A DNA stretch of 11,377 nucleotides from NCBI GenBank assembly GCA_021791995.1, contig JAJYVN010000072.1:1-11377 (forward strand), in the 5' to 3' direction. Position 1 is the first letter of the stretch. Each line of letters begins with the position of its first letter. Of the stretch, positions 1-6,618 are shown piece after piece. Source of the DNA: Bacillota bacterium. Its GTDB lineage: Bacteria > Bacillota > Sulfobacillia > RBS10-35 > JAJYVN01. Position numbers and translations under genes: made by a program. The notes below the pieces were generated by a model, which was not told the DNA's origin, did not search any database, and saw nothing but the letters and a program-made list of their open reading frames with translations.

Positions 1-1102
1 AGGTGAGCCGCTCTGCCACCTCCGCTAGGTCCCTCGCACGGGCATGCATCTCCTCGGTCGCTTCCCGTAACCGGTCAGCACGATCACCCATCAAATCCAG
101 TTCGGCGGCCAGCCGCACCCGTAGCGAAAGGACCTGTTCAAAACTCACCCCATAATTCCGCTTCAGGTCCTGCAAACCCCGCCAACGCTCCTCGACGGCT
201 GCCTGCTCCGCTCTATCGAAGGAGAAACCGTCAAGGTAACGGTCGAGAGCCCGTGCGCCTTCCTCAACCGCCACAGCCGCTTCTTGCAAAAGCGACGCTG
301 GCTCGCTGAGCCTCGCATCGAGCCGCTCAAGCGTGGCAAGTTCTCGTGCCAACTGGCCCAGGCGCTCCCCAACCGGGGCTTCCCCGTCGCGCAGCTCCGT
401 CATCGCTGCCTCCAGAACCGCGCGAATGCGGTCGGCCTCGTGCAGAACCTCTCTGCGGCGTTCCAACGCCCCTTCTTCTCCAGGGCGCGGATCAAAGGCA
501 TCGATCTCGCGTACCTGAAACACCAGGAAGTCCCGTCGCCCATCGAGGTCCTCGGATTCCCCGCCAAGGGATTCGATCGTACGGCGCGACTCTGTCCAGC
601 GTTGAAAGGCAGCCGCCGTCCCCTGCGCCAGTTCCAGGAGCGGAACCCCACCAAAGCGATCCAAGTACGCCAACTGCGCGCTCGGATCGGTGAAGCGGTG
701 CTGGCTGCCCTGCCCCGCCACCGTCACCAAAGCACCGCCCAACCGTCGCAGCATGGACACGGTCACCAGTTGACCATTCACACGAACGGAACCGCGACCA
801 TCCGCACCCAGTTCACGCTGGATCAAGAGTTCGTCATCGTCACTGGGCAGACCGAGTTCGGATAGATGTGGTTGGAGCGCGGTGCAGTCGGTCGGCTGGA
901 AGATGGCCCGAACCCTGGCGACCGACGCCCCCTGCCGCACCAACTCTCCACCACCCCGCCCGCCCAGCACTAGCCGCAGGGCATCCAAGAGCAGCGACTT
1001 GCCTGCCCCCGTCTCACCCGTGAGGACATTGAGGCCTTCCTGAAAGTCCAGCTCCAATTCTTTGACCAGAAGCAGGTCCTCTGCCTCCAACCGGACCAGC
1101 AC
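1..1102 (-). CDS. recN: DNA repair protein RecN, N-terminal part (cut by window edge)
   Basis: RecN is an SMC-like ATPase that acts early in double-strand break repair on the nucleoid. Translating the minus strand from a GTG at 1102 gives an unbroken frame to the window edge, 367 codons of a protein usually near 550-570 residues; the C-terminal ATPase half is missing. The start VLVRLEAEDLLLVKELELDF matches the family's opening strand. The Walker A motif TGETGAGKS lies at residues 28-36. VNGQLVTVSMLRRLG and GQGSQHRFTDPSAQLAYLD, about 45-75 residues past the first 80, match the RecN-specific INGxxVTLxxLRxLG and HGQHEHQxLLxxxxHLxLLD signatures. After about residue 170 the sequence becomes a charged, Leu/Glu/Arg-rich coiled coil. 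The GTG is chosen because an in-frame TGA (the argR stop) lies one codon upstream and GGGGGAGG sits 11 bases before it. Translation is probably coupled to argR, the standard Bacillota neighbour. Confidence 0.95.
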   Translation of the reverse strand, partial: MLVRLEAEDLLLVKELELDFQEGLNVLTGETGAGKSLLLDALRLVLGGRGGGELVRQGASVARVRAIFQPTDCTALQPHLSELGLPSDDDELLIQRELGADGRGSVRVNGQLVTVSMLRRLGGALVTVAGQGSQHRFTDPSAQLAYLDRFGGVPLLELAQGTAAAFQRWTESRRTIESLGGESEDLDGRRDFLVFQVREIDAFDPRPGEEGALERRREVLHEADRIRAVLEAAMTELRDGEAPVGERLGQLARELATLERLDARLSEPASLLQEAAVAVEEGARALDRYLDGFSFDRAEQAAVEERWRGLQDLKRNYGVSFEQVLSLRVRLAAELDLMGDRADRLREATEEMHARARDLAEVAERLT

Positions 1103-1105
1103 GAA

Positions 1106-1606
1106 TCACTGCACCTCCCCCGTGTCGGAGTTCGCAAGGAGGCGGCGCAGGTTTCGGACGAATCCTCCCACCGCGCCTTTGGGCTTGACTACCACAAACA
1201 CCGTTCGTTCCCCTGCCATCGTACCGATGACCTCGGCCGCTCCGAGTCCGTCTATGGCCTCGGCCACCCCTTCAGCCGTCGCAGGCAGCGTATTGATCAC
1301 CACAAGGTTCTCGCTGCTATCCACACTCACCACGAACTCGCGAAAAACCTGCAGCATGCGCTCCCCGACCAGTGCCGCCTGCGCTCGGCCGGGCGGCGCA
1401 TAACGGAAGCGCCCCGGGCCAGCGGGTACGCGCATCAGGCGCAACTCGCGGATGTCTCGGCTCACCGTAGCCTGCGTGGTCACCACGCCGCTTTTCCGGA
1501 GGAGGGTGGTAAGTTCTTGTTGTGTCTCCACCGCTTGTTGTTCCACCAAAGCCAGGATGCGCCGCCACCGTTCCTTCTTCGAGATCCGTCCCTCGGTCGA
1601 GGACAT
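1106..1606 (-). CDS. argR: Arginine repressor ArgR/AhrC family
   Basis: ArgR is a cytoplasmic hexameric transcription factor that binds ARG boxes when loaded with L-arginine, repressing biosynthesis and often activating catabolism. From the ATG at 1606 the protein has 166 residues, slightly above the usual 150. An N-terminal winged helix spans about 8-75, with recognition helix TQATVSRDIRELRLMRV at 44-60. A linker follows, then the C-terminal oligomerisation/arginine domain (about 82-160) with GTMAGERT at 128-135. In well-studied ArgR proteins this motif reads GT-x-AGDDT, and the two Asp face the arginine ligand; here they are Glu133-Arg134, so ligand response may differ. A GTG at 1627 would add seven residues, but it would place the strong GGAGG inside the coding region, so the ATG is preferred. 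The gene sits 87 bases after nadK and one codon before recN. No arginine gene is in the window. Confidence 0.93.
   Translation of the reverse strand: MSSTEGRISKKERWRRILALVEQQAVETQQELTTLLRKSGVVTTQATVSRDIRELRLMRVPAGPGRFRYAPPGRAQAALVGERMLQVFREFVVSVDSSENLVVINTLPATAEGVAEAIDGLGAAEVIGTMAGERTVFVVVKPKGAVGGFVRNLRRLLANSDTGEVQ
1114..1121 (-). promoter_or_regulatory. Ribosome binding site for recN inside argR
   Basis: GGGGGAGG on the minus strand, within the last codons of argR and 11 bases before the recN GTG. It supports the non-ATG start and translation coupled to argR. Confidence 0.75.
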
Positions 1607-1615
1607 CTGTCCGTT

Positions 1616-1620
1616 CCTCC
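1616..1620 (-). promoter_or_regulatory. Ribosome binding site for argR
   Basis: GGAGG on the minus strand, nine bases before the ATG at 1606. It decides between this ATG and the in-frame GTG at 1627, which lacks a comparable site. Confidence 0.75.
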
Positions 1621-1693
1621 GCTCCACACGTGGCGTTTTTCCGCATCAGGCCCCGCCGTGCACACCATCGTACGGCAATCTTCCAGCGCAATC

Positions 1694-2596
1694 CTAATGC
1701 TCTTCCACAGAGAATCGCGCTACTCCCACTTCTCCCTCAGCCATTTTGCGACGCAGCACGTCGTAAAACGACCAGTCCGGCCGTCGCACCAGGGGAGTTG
1801 TCTCCAGTGCGGCAAAGACCTCCAATGTCTCCCCAACCGCAAGTGCCCGACCCACCTGTGCATCGACCGCGAGGGCGATATCCGTTATGGCCGGATCCGG
1901 TTCTGCATCCGCCAATACCTCCAACCGCAGGCGCTGATTGCTCGAAACCACGATCGGACGGGAGTAGAAGGAATGGGGACAGATCGGGGTGACGACGATC
2001 CCCTGGACTTGCGGGGCGAGCACCGGACCTCCGGCCGAAAGGGAGTAGGCCGTCGAACCGGTGGGTGTCGCCAGGATGACACCATCGCCAAAGAAGTCGG
2101 CAATGCAGTGCGTCCCGCTCGAGACGCGCAGGCGAATCAGACGGGCAAAGGGGCCCTTGGCAACAACCACATCGTTGAGCGCCAGGTAGCGCTCTGCGGA
2201 AGTGGTCTCACAGGCGAGCATCATGCGCTCATCAAGCGTGTACTCGCCCGCGAGAACCGCCGGAAGTTCTGCGAACAGGTCTTCGTTCTCAAACTCCGTC
2301 AGAAATCCGAGATGACCAACGTTCACACCGAGGAGCGGAACACGGTGCGAGGCGGTGCGTCGCGCAGCGGAGAGGAGTGTGCCGTCCCCCCCCAAAACGA
2401 TGATCATGTCCACGCGCGCGCCCATCAGGGCGGGCTCCGCGACGGTGACACCGGCAGGGCTTCTGTCCACGAATTCAGGCGGGACCACGACCGCCACGCC
2501 CCGCTTTTGCAGCCACACTACCAGCCCTTGCGCCAGTGCGACTGCCTTGGCCTTTCCAAGGTTTAACACAAGACCCGCCGTCTGAACCGGCTGCAT
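1694..2596 (-). CDS. nadK: NAD kinase
   Basis: Phosphorylates NAD to NADP using ATP or polyphosphate; cytoplasmic and generally essential. From the ATG at 2596 the protein has 300 residues, typical of the family (about 270-300). The catalytic motif GGDGT is at 69-73, within IIVLGGDGTLLSAAR. NVGHLGFLTEF follows at 92-102 and the NAD-binding N141-D142 is present. The long conserved C-terminal block begins DGVILATPTGSTAYSLSAGG at 171-190, then TPICPHSF at 203-210. The open frame extends to 2767, but that segment has no family similarity and would run into the divergent terpene synthase gene. The chosen ATG has AGGGGTGG five bases upstream. The gene opens the nadK-argR-recN series. In many Bacillota it is preceded by tlyA and isoprenoid genes; here it is preceded by a divergent terpene synthase. 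Confidence 0.97.
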   Translation of the reverse strand: MQPVQTAGLVLNLGKAKAVALAQGLVVWLQKRGVAVVVPPEFVDRSPAGVTVAEPALMGARVDMIIVLGGDGTLLSAARRTASHRVPLLGVNVGHLGFLTEFENEDLFAELPAVLAGEYTLDERMMLACETTSAERYLALNDVVVAKGPFARLIRLRVSSGTHCIADFFGDGVILATPTGSTAYSLSAGGPVLAPQVQGIVVTPICPHSFYSRPIVVSSNQRLRLEVLADAEPDPAITDIALAVDAQVGRALAVGETLEVFAALETTPLVRRPDWSFYDVLRRKMAEGEVGVARFSVEEH

Positions 2597-2653
2597 CGAA
2601 TCCACCCCTGCCCACGTGCAACTCTCAAGGGATGCACGACCACTGTTTGCGAT

Positions 2654-3748
2654 ATGCTCATTGACATGGCAACAAAGGAAGCAGACCACCATCCCCCGAC
2701 CAACGCCGTGGAGCTCGTCACAAAGCTCCCCCGTGTCCTCGCGCTCACCGATCTTGAGCTGCAGCACTGGACCCGCCGGGCGGAGACGATCACGGATCCG
2801 GAACTGCGCACCCAGGCCCTGTCCAGTCTACAGAACAAGCGCTTCCACTGCGAGGGCGGTGCCGCGTATGCGCTTCTGGCGGGGCCAGCGCTTGCGTCCA
2901 CCATTCGTTTCATCGTAGCCCTGCAGACCATCAGCGACTACCTCGACAACCTCAGTGACCGCTCGGATGCCGATGGTGGACCGGATCTGCGCCAACTCCA
3001 CGGCGCAATGACCGACGCCATCGGCGGCGGACCCTCCGGGGACTACTACCAGCTGCACCCACACTATGAGGATAACGACTACCTGCATCACCTGGTGGAC
3101 ACCTGTCGGACAGAACTCTCCGCACTGGATCCCTCGCGCGGTCGGCTCTTTACGCAGGAGGCGGAGGTCCTCATCGCACTCTACAACCAGCTCCAGGTAT
3201 CCAAGCATCTGCCCCTGCACCGAGAGAACGAGGTACAGGGCATAAGCCTTGTAGCGGCGGCGGGGACGGGACTGCAGTGGTGGGAGGCCGCCGCGTCCAT
3301 GGGGTCGACCTTGGGTGTTTTTGCCCTCTTCGCGACCGCCGCGAGCACCGAACCGTTTACGCCCGTACAGGCGCAAACCATTCGCCACGCCTACTTCCCC
3401 TGGGTCACCGGCCTGCACATCCTCCTCGACTACTGGATTGACCAAGCCGAAGACCGCCGCGGGGGCGACCTTAACTTCGCCTCCTATTATCGAGATGCCA
3501 AGGAAGCCGCATCTCGACTGCGTTGGATGCAGGCGCAGGCCTGGAACGCGGTGGGCGAGTTGCCGCATCACTCCTTCCATCGCCTGATCGTCCGTGGCCT
3601 TCCTGCTCTCTACCTGGCCGACCCGAAGGTATCGCTCCAGGGACTGCGCATGCGCGCGTGGGAGGTGATGCGTGCGGCGGGACCAACCTGCTGGACCCTG
3701 TATTGGATGCTTCACCTGTATCGAACCCTGGGGATCGTCGGTGGATAG
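2654..3748 (+). CDS. ytpB: DUF2600 / YtpB-type large terpene synthase (tetraprenyl-beta-curcumene synthase family)
   Basis: The family (class IB terpene synthases) ionises long prenyl diphosphates; Bacillus subtilis YtpB turns heptaprenyl diphosphate into tetraprenyl-beta-curcumene, the first step to sesquarterpenes. The 364-residue product has the usual length and both Asp-rich metal motifs: DYLDNLSDRSD at 95-105 and DYWIDQAEDRRGGDLNFASY at 259-278. It is helix-rich, with no signal peptide and no clear membrane anchor. The exact product cannot be read from sequence. ATG codons at 2654 and 2666 are both possible; neither has a Shine-Dalgarno sequence and no other in-frame start lies upstream before 2600. 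This is the only plus-strand gene here. Its start lies 57 bases from the divergent nadK start, and its last 37 bases overlap the convergent folC end. No squalene-hopene-type cyclase or prenyl transferase is in the window. Family assignment is firm; the product is inferred. Confidence 0.92.
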   Translation: MLIDMATKEADHHPPTNAVELVTKLPRVLALTDLELQHWTRRAETITDPELRTQALSSLQNKRFHCEGGAAYALLAGPALASTIRFIVALQTISDYLDNLSDRSDADGGPDLRQLHGAMTDAIGGGPSGDYYQLHPHYEDNDYLHHLVDTCRTELSALDPSRGRLFTQEAEVLIALYNQLQVSKHLPLHRENEVQGISLVAAAGTGLQWWEAAASMGSTLGVFALFATAASTEPFTPVQAQTIRHAYFPWVTGLHILLDYWIDQAEDRRGGDLNFASYYRDAKEAASRLRWMQAQAWNAVGELPHHSFHRLIVRGLPALYLADPKVSLQGLRMRAWEVMRAAGPTCWTLYWMLHLYRTLGIVGG

Positions 3749-5001
3749 GAGGCGCTCATTAACGCGCGGGCCTCGGCCACGACGCGCAGGCTGCCGGTAA
3801 CAACCACTCGTCCGGCAGAGCCCACAGCCGCCATGGCATCCGCCAAGGCGGTTCCGATCCCTTCGGCTGAGACCGACGCGATACCGGCCCATCGTGCGGC
3901 CTCCTCCAAGACTGTAGGCGACATGGCCCGTGGCGATGCAGGCCGCACAGCCCAGAGGGCATCGACCACCGGTGCGAGTGCGGTACAGAATCCGAGGGCA
4001 TCCTTATCTGTCAAGAGACCGACGATACAGACCGTGCGCGGGGCGTCCTCTGCCTCCGCGAGGGCAGCAGCCAGGGCACGTGCGGACTGCACCGTGTGTG
4101 CCGAATCCACCAGAACCTGCGGACGCAAGAGGATCGTTTCCAGGCGCCCAGCCAGCCATGCGGTCTGGGCCCCCTGCAGAATGGCAGCCGCGCTGCACCC
4201 CAGCGAGTCAGCCCCCGCCGCCGCCAGGGCTAGATTGGCACGTTGGAAGCCTCCCTGCAGGAGGAGCGCACCCTGCAGCACACCCTCGCGAGTGGCCAGG
4301 GCGAAACGTCCACCCGGGAGGGCTGTGGCGGGAGGCACCATCTGCACCCTTGCTTCGGCGGACGCCTTGAGCACACGTCCTACCTCTTCGGGCTGCACCG
4401 TCGACCAGACAATCCGCCCCCCCTGGCAGAGCGCGGCCTCCGCTCGCGCCACATCGGTGATATCGGATCCGAACAGAGCGGTGTGTTCTCGCTCGATGGG
4501 GCCAAGGAGCACAACCTGCGGATCCACCGCCGCCGTGGCGTCCTGCGCGCCACCAAAGCCAGACTCCACCACCGCCTCCTCCACCCCCGCGCGAGCAAAC
4601 TGCCAGATGGCAAACGCCGTGGCGACCTCAAAGGCCGTCACGGGCTGGCGGCGGTGCGCAAGGACCTGCCCGAGCCCCCATCGGCTCTCCTCTTCCACCA
4701 CTGGCTGACCGTCCACCAGGATGCGTTCGGCATAACGATGGAGGTGCGGCGAGGTATACAGACCGGTTCTGCGCCCGTCCGCGCGCAGCATCGCCTCCAA
4801 GAGGCAGGCCGTCGATCCCTTCCCCTTGCTGCCGCTAACCAACGTGCAACGCATCCGGCGCTCCGGATGACCCAACGCCGCAAGAAGGTCCGTCATCCGG
4901 TCCAGGTCCCAACCGAGCGCGGCCGGACCTGCCCGCTCCTTATCCTCCAAGGTCAAAAGCGGTTCGAATCCGAAAAACTCCCCCGGCAGACTATCGGCCA
5001 T
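3712..5001 (-). CDS. folC: FolC-type Mur ligase (folylpolyglutamate / dihydrofolate synthase), divergent
   Basis: FolC adds glutamate to dihydropteroate (making dihydrofolate) and to reduced folates, using ATP, in the cytoplasm. From the ATG at 5001 it has 429 residues, normal for the family. Visible motifs are the P-loop VSGSKGKGST at 55-64, SPHLHRYAERI at 84-94, GFGGAQDATAAVDP at 148-161, His173 in LGPIEREHTALFG, GRLETI at 285-290, DSAHT at 299-303 and GLLTDKDA at 328-335. The lysine that is carbamylated in characterised enzymes (REKAGI) is replaced: here the segment reads ARAEAAL with Glu188. DGAHNP has become DSAHTV. Function could therefore be narrowed or altered. The open frame reaches 5145, but that part is a shadow of folP. 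The gene overlaps folP by 11 bases, implying coupled translation. Its final 14 or so residues extend into the terpene synthase gene on the other strand. Confidence 0.9.
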   Translation of the reverse strand: MADSLPGEFFGFEPLLTLEDKERAGPAALGWDLDRMTDLLAALGHPERRMRCTLVSGSKGKGSTACLLEAMLRADGRRTGLYTSPHLHRYAERILVDGQPVVEEESRWGLGQVLAHRRQPVTAFEVATAFAIWQFARAGVEEAVVESGFGGAQDATAAVDPQVVLLGPIEREHTALFGSDITDVARAEAALCQGGRIVWSTVQPEEVGRVLKASAEARVQMVPPATALPGGRFALATREGVLQGALLLQGGFQRANLALAAAGADSLGCSAAAILQGAQTAWLAGRLETILLRPQVLVDSAHTVQSARALAAALAEAEDAPRTVCIVGLLTDKDALGFCTALAPVVDALWAVRPASPRAMSPTVLEEAARWAGIASVSAEGIGTALADAMAAVGSAGRVVVTGSLRVVAEARALMSASYPPTIPRVRYR

Positions 5002-5869
5002 GGTCACCGCGCATGATCGCATCCACCATCCGCACCACCGCCACCATTGCACGCACGTTATGGACCCGCACGATATCCGCTCCCTGGGCAGCGACCAATG
5101 CCACCACCGCTTCGGTGCCCTCATCCCGCTCTGCAGCCGGCACACCGAGGATACGACCGATGAAGGACTTCCGCGATGGGCCGATTAGCACCGGGTAGCG
5201 GTCGCGGAAGGCCGCAACGCTCCGGAGGAGCACCAGGTTCTGCGCCGGTGTCTTGGCAAAACCCAAGCCGGGATCTACGATAATCCGCCCCGCCGGCACA
5301 CCAGCGGTCTCGGCCCAGGAAACGGACTCCCGCAGTTCCTGGCGCACTTCGGTCACCAGGTCGATGTATGCGGTCCCCGCATACATCCCACCCAACGCGT
5401 CGACGGTCGGGACCGCGGGACGATTGTGGGTAATGATCAAGGTCGCACCGCCCTCCGCCACAACCCCGGCAAGGCGCCGATCACGGCGGAGCCCCCACAC
5501 GTCATTGACCATGACAGCACCCGCCTGCATTGCCGCTAAAGCAACCTCCGCCTTGTAAGTGTCGATGGAAATCGGAAGATCGGTTCGCTCCCGCAACGCC
5601 GTGATCACAGGGAGGACCCGACGCATTTCCACCTCGGCCGAGACCGGATCCGCACCCGGTCGCGTGGATTCGCCGCCTACGTCGAGGATATCCGCCCCCT
5701 CCCGCGCCAATGCCAACCCACGATCCACGGCCGCTACCACATCATCCCCGAGGCCATCTCCGGAGAACGAGTCGGGAGTGACATTGATGATCCCCATGAC
5801 ATGGGTGCGGGTGCCCCAGAGAAACGTATGACTGTTCAGTGTCAGGGAAGCCGCAGCGATATCCGCCAT
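4991..5869 (-). CDS. folP: Dihydropteroate synthase
   Basis: Condenses 6-hydroxymethyl-dihydropterin diphosphate with p-aminobenzoate to give dihydropteroate, the sulfonamide-targeted folate step; cytoplasmic TIM barrel. The 292-residue product shows the family's motifs in order: MGIINVTPDSFSGDG at 25-39, DVGGESTRPGA at 63-73, SIDTYK at 101-106, NDVWG at 122-126, IIVDPGLGFAK at 196-206, GPSRKSFIG at 230-238 and VRVHNV at 267-272. Around 147-151, THNRP takes the place of the more common MHM(R)G-type sequence, a variation seen in several lineages. The ATG at 5869 leaves a normal 24-residue lead before GIINVTPD, with a modest AGGTT five bases upstream. The gene lies 70 bases after the esterase and overlaps folC by 11 bases, so the two folate genes form a pair. 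No folB, folK or folE is in the window. Confidence 0.97.
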   Translation of the reverse strand: MADIAAASLTLNSHTFLWGTRTHVMGIINVTPDSFSGDGLGDDVVAAVDRGLALAREGADILDVGGESTRPGADPVSAEVEMRRVLPVITALRERTDLPISIDTYKAEVALAAMQAGAVMVNDVWGLRRDRRLAGVVAEGGATLIITHNRPAVPTVDALGGMYAGTAYIDLVTEVRQELRESVSWAETAGVPAGRIIVDPGLGFAKTPAQNLVLLRSVAAFRDRYPVLIGPSRKSFIGRILGVPAAERDEGTEAVVALVAAQGADIVRVHNVRAMVAVVRMVDAIMRGDHGR

Positions 5870-5907
5870 TTCAACCTGACCCCGTCCCGGCCAGGGTGCC
5901 CCCTTCC

Positions 5908-5941
5908 CGCACGGAAGTGCGAGCGGTGGGACCGCCCGCTC
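5908..5941 (-). other. Two adjacent small hairpins between the esterase gene and folP
   Basis: Positions 5908-5921 form a CGCAC/GTGCG stem of 5 bp with a four-base loop. Positions 5921-5941 can pair GAGCGG with CCGCTC (6 bp, nine-base loop, touching the esterase stop codon), or alternatively GCGGT/ACCGC with a three-base loop. No U-tract follows on the minus strand, so this is not a convincing intrinsic terminator. It could modulate the transcript ahead of folP or be chance in GC-rich DNA. Confidence 0.3.
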
Positions 5942-6605
5942 ATTCTGTCACCGCTGTCTCGACCCCACCGAGAACCGAAACCAACCATTGCCGCAAATCG
6001 GCTACCTCGATCGGAATCACCGTGTGCTCCATCGCATAGCGATGCTCCTCCACTGTGACGCCTCGCACCCGTAGCCGCTCCGACGCTTGCTGACCACGCT
6101 CGGCCGGAACCACGCGATCCAAAGTACCGTAGGCCACAAAGGCGTGGCGCTGCACCGGAGCCCCTTGGACTGGCACAAACCCCGGTAGGTAACCGCTGAG
6201 CACGGCGCAAGCACGCGGGATCCCCGCTGGTCCCACACCGGTTGCAGCGGCCAGCGCCGCCCCCTGGCTGAAGCCGACGACCGCGATCCGGTCCGGATCG
6301 ACGGGCATCTGCCCAGGCAGTGCCACAAGAAACGCCCGCACGGCCGTCTGCGCCCGAAGAAAGCCTTCCTCGTCAGGATGGCCATCCGAGATGATTGGAT
6401 ACCAGGCATACCCACCCCCGCGGTATGGGAGGGGAGCGCGTAACGCGACCCAGGCCAACTGCGGCAGCTCCTCCGCCAGCGGCAAGAGGTCACCCATGTC
6501 ACCCCCCCGTCCATGCAACAGCACGACGGCAGGCCATGGCCCTGATCCCTCCGGAACACGGACCGTATAGTGAAGCGAACCAACTGGTGTCACTATCGCG
6601 GGCAT
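5940..6605 (-). CDS. Alpha/beta-hydrolase, phospholipase/carboxylesterase family
   Basis: Serine hydrolase of the phospholipase/carboxylesterase (YpfH-like) group, acting on small carboxyl esters; the true substrate is unknown. The product has 221 residues, the usual size for this group. The oxyanion segment VVLLHGRGGDMGDL is at 27-40, the nucleophile elbow GFSQG at 111-115 (Ser113), the acid GTLDRVVP at 160-167 (Asp163) and the catalytic His194 in AMEHTV. It has no signal peptide, so it is probably cytoplasmic. The open frame continues to 7037, but that part is a shadow of the GNAT gene. The ATG at 6605 is preceded at six bases by AGGGGG (6612-6617). It starts only 13 bases after the acetyltransferase stop, so the two are almost certainly co-transcribed. 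It is not the YtpA type of lysophospholipase that accompanies ytpB in Bacillus. Confidence 0.88.
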   Translation of the reverse strand: MPAIVTPVGSLHYTVRVPEGSGPWPAVVLLHGRGGDMGDLLPLAEELPQLAWVALRAPLPYRGGGYAWYPIISDGHPDEEGFLRAQTAVRAFLVALPGQMPVDPDRIAVVGFSQGAALAAATGVGPAGIPRACAVLSGYLPGFVPVQGAPVQRHAFVAYGTLDRVVPAERGQQASERLRVRGVTVEEHRYAMEHTVIPIEVADLRQWLVSVLGGVETAVTE

Positions 6606-6618
6606 AGGTGTCCCCCTT

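Noticed and set aside
284..865. A plus-strand ORF of 193 codons
   Set aside because: It is antisense to recN, whose minus-strand frame matches family motifs throughout; no recognisable domain in the plus reading.
1517..2566. A long plus-strand ORF of 349 codons
   Set aside because: It is the antisense shadow of nadK and argR; composition (Arg/His/Gln-rich) and lack of motifs argue against a gene.
2597..2767. An upstream ATG at 2767 that would lengthen NAD kinase by 57 residues
   Set aside because: The added residues have no family similarity, are antisense to the start of the terpene synthase, and the ATG at 2596 has a good ribosome site and gives the normal family length.
5002..5145. An N-terminal extension of FolC from 5145
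   Set aside because: It is rich in Trp, Cys and Arg, typical of an out-of-frame reading of the folP 3' end, and the normal FolC length is reached from 5001.
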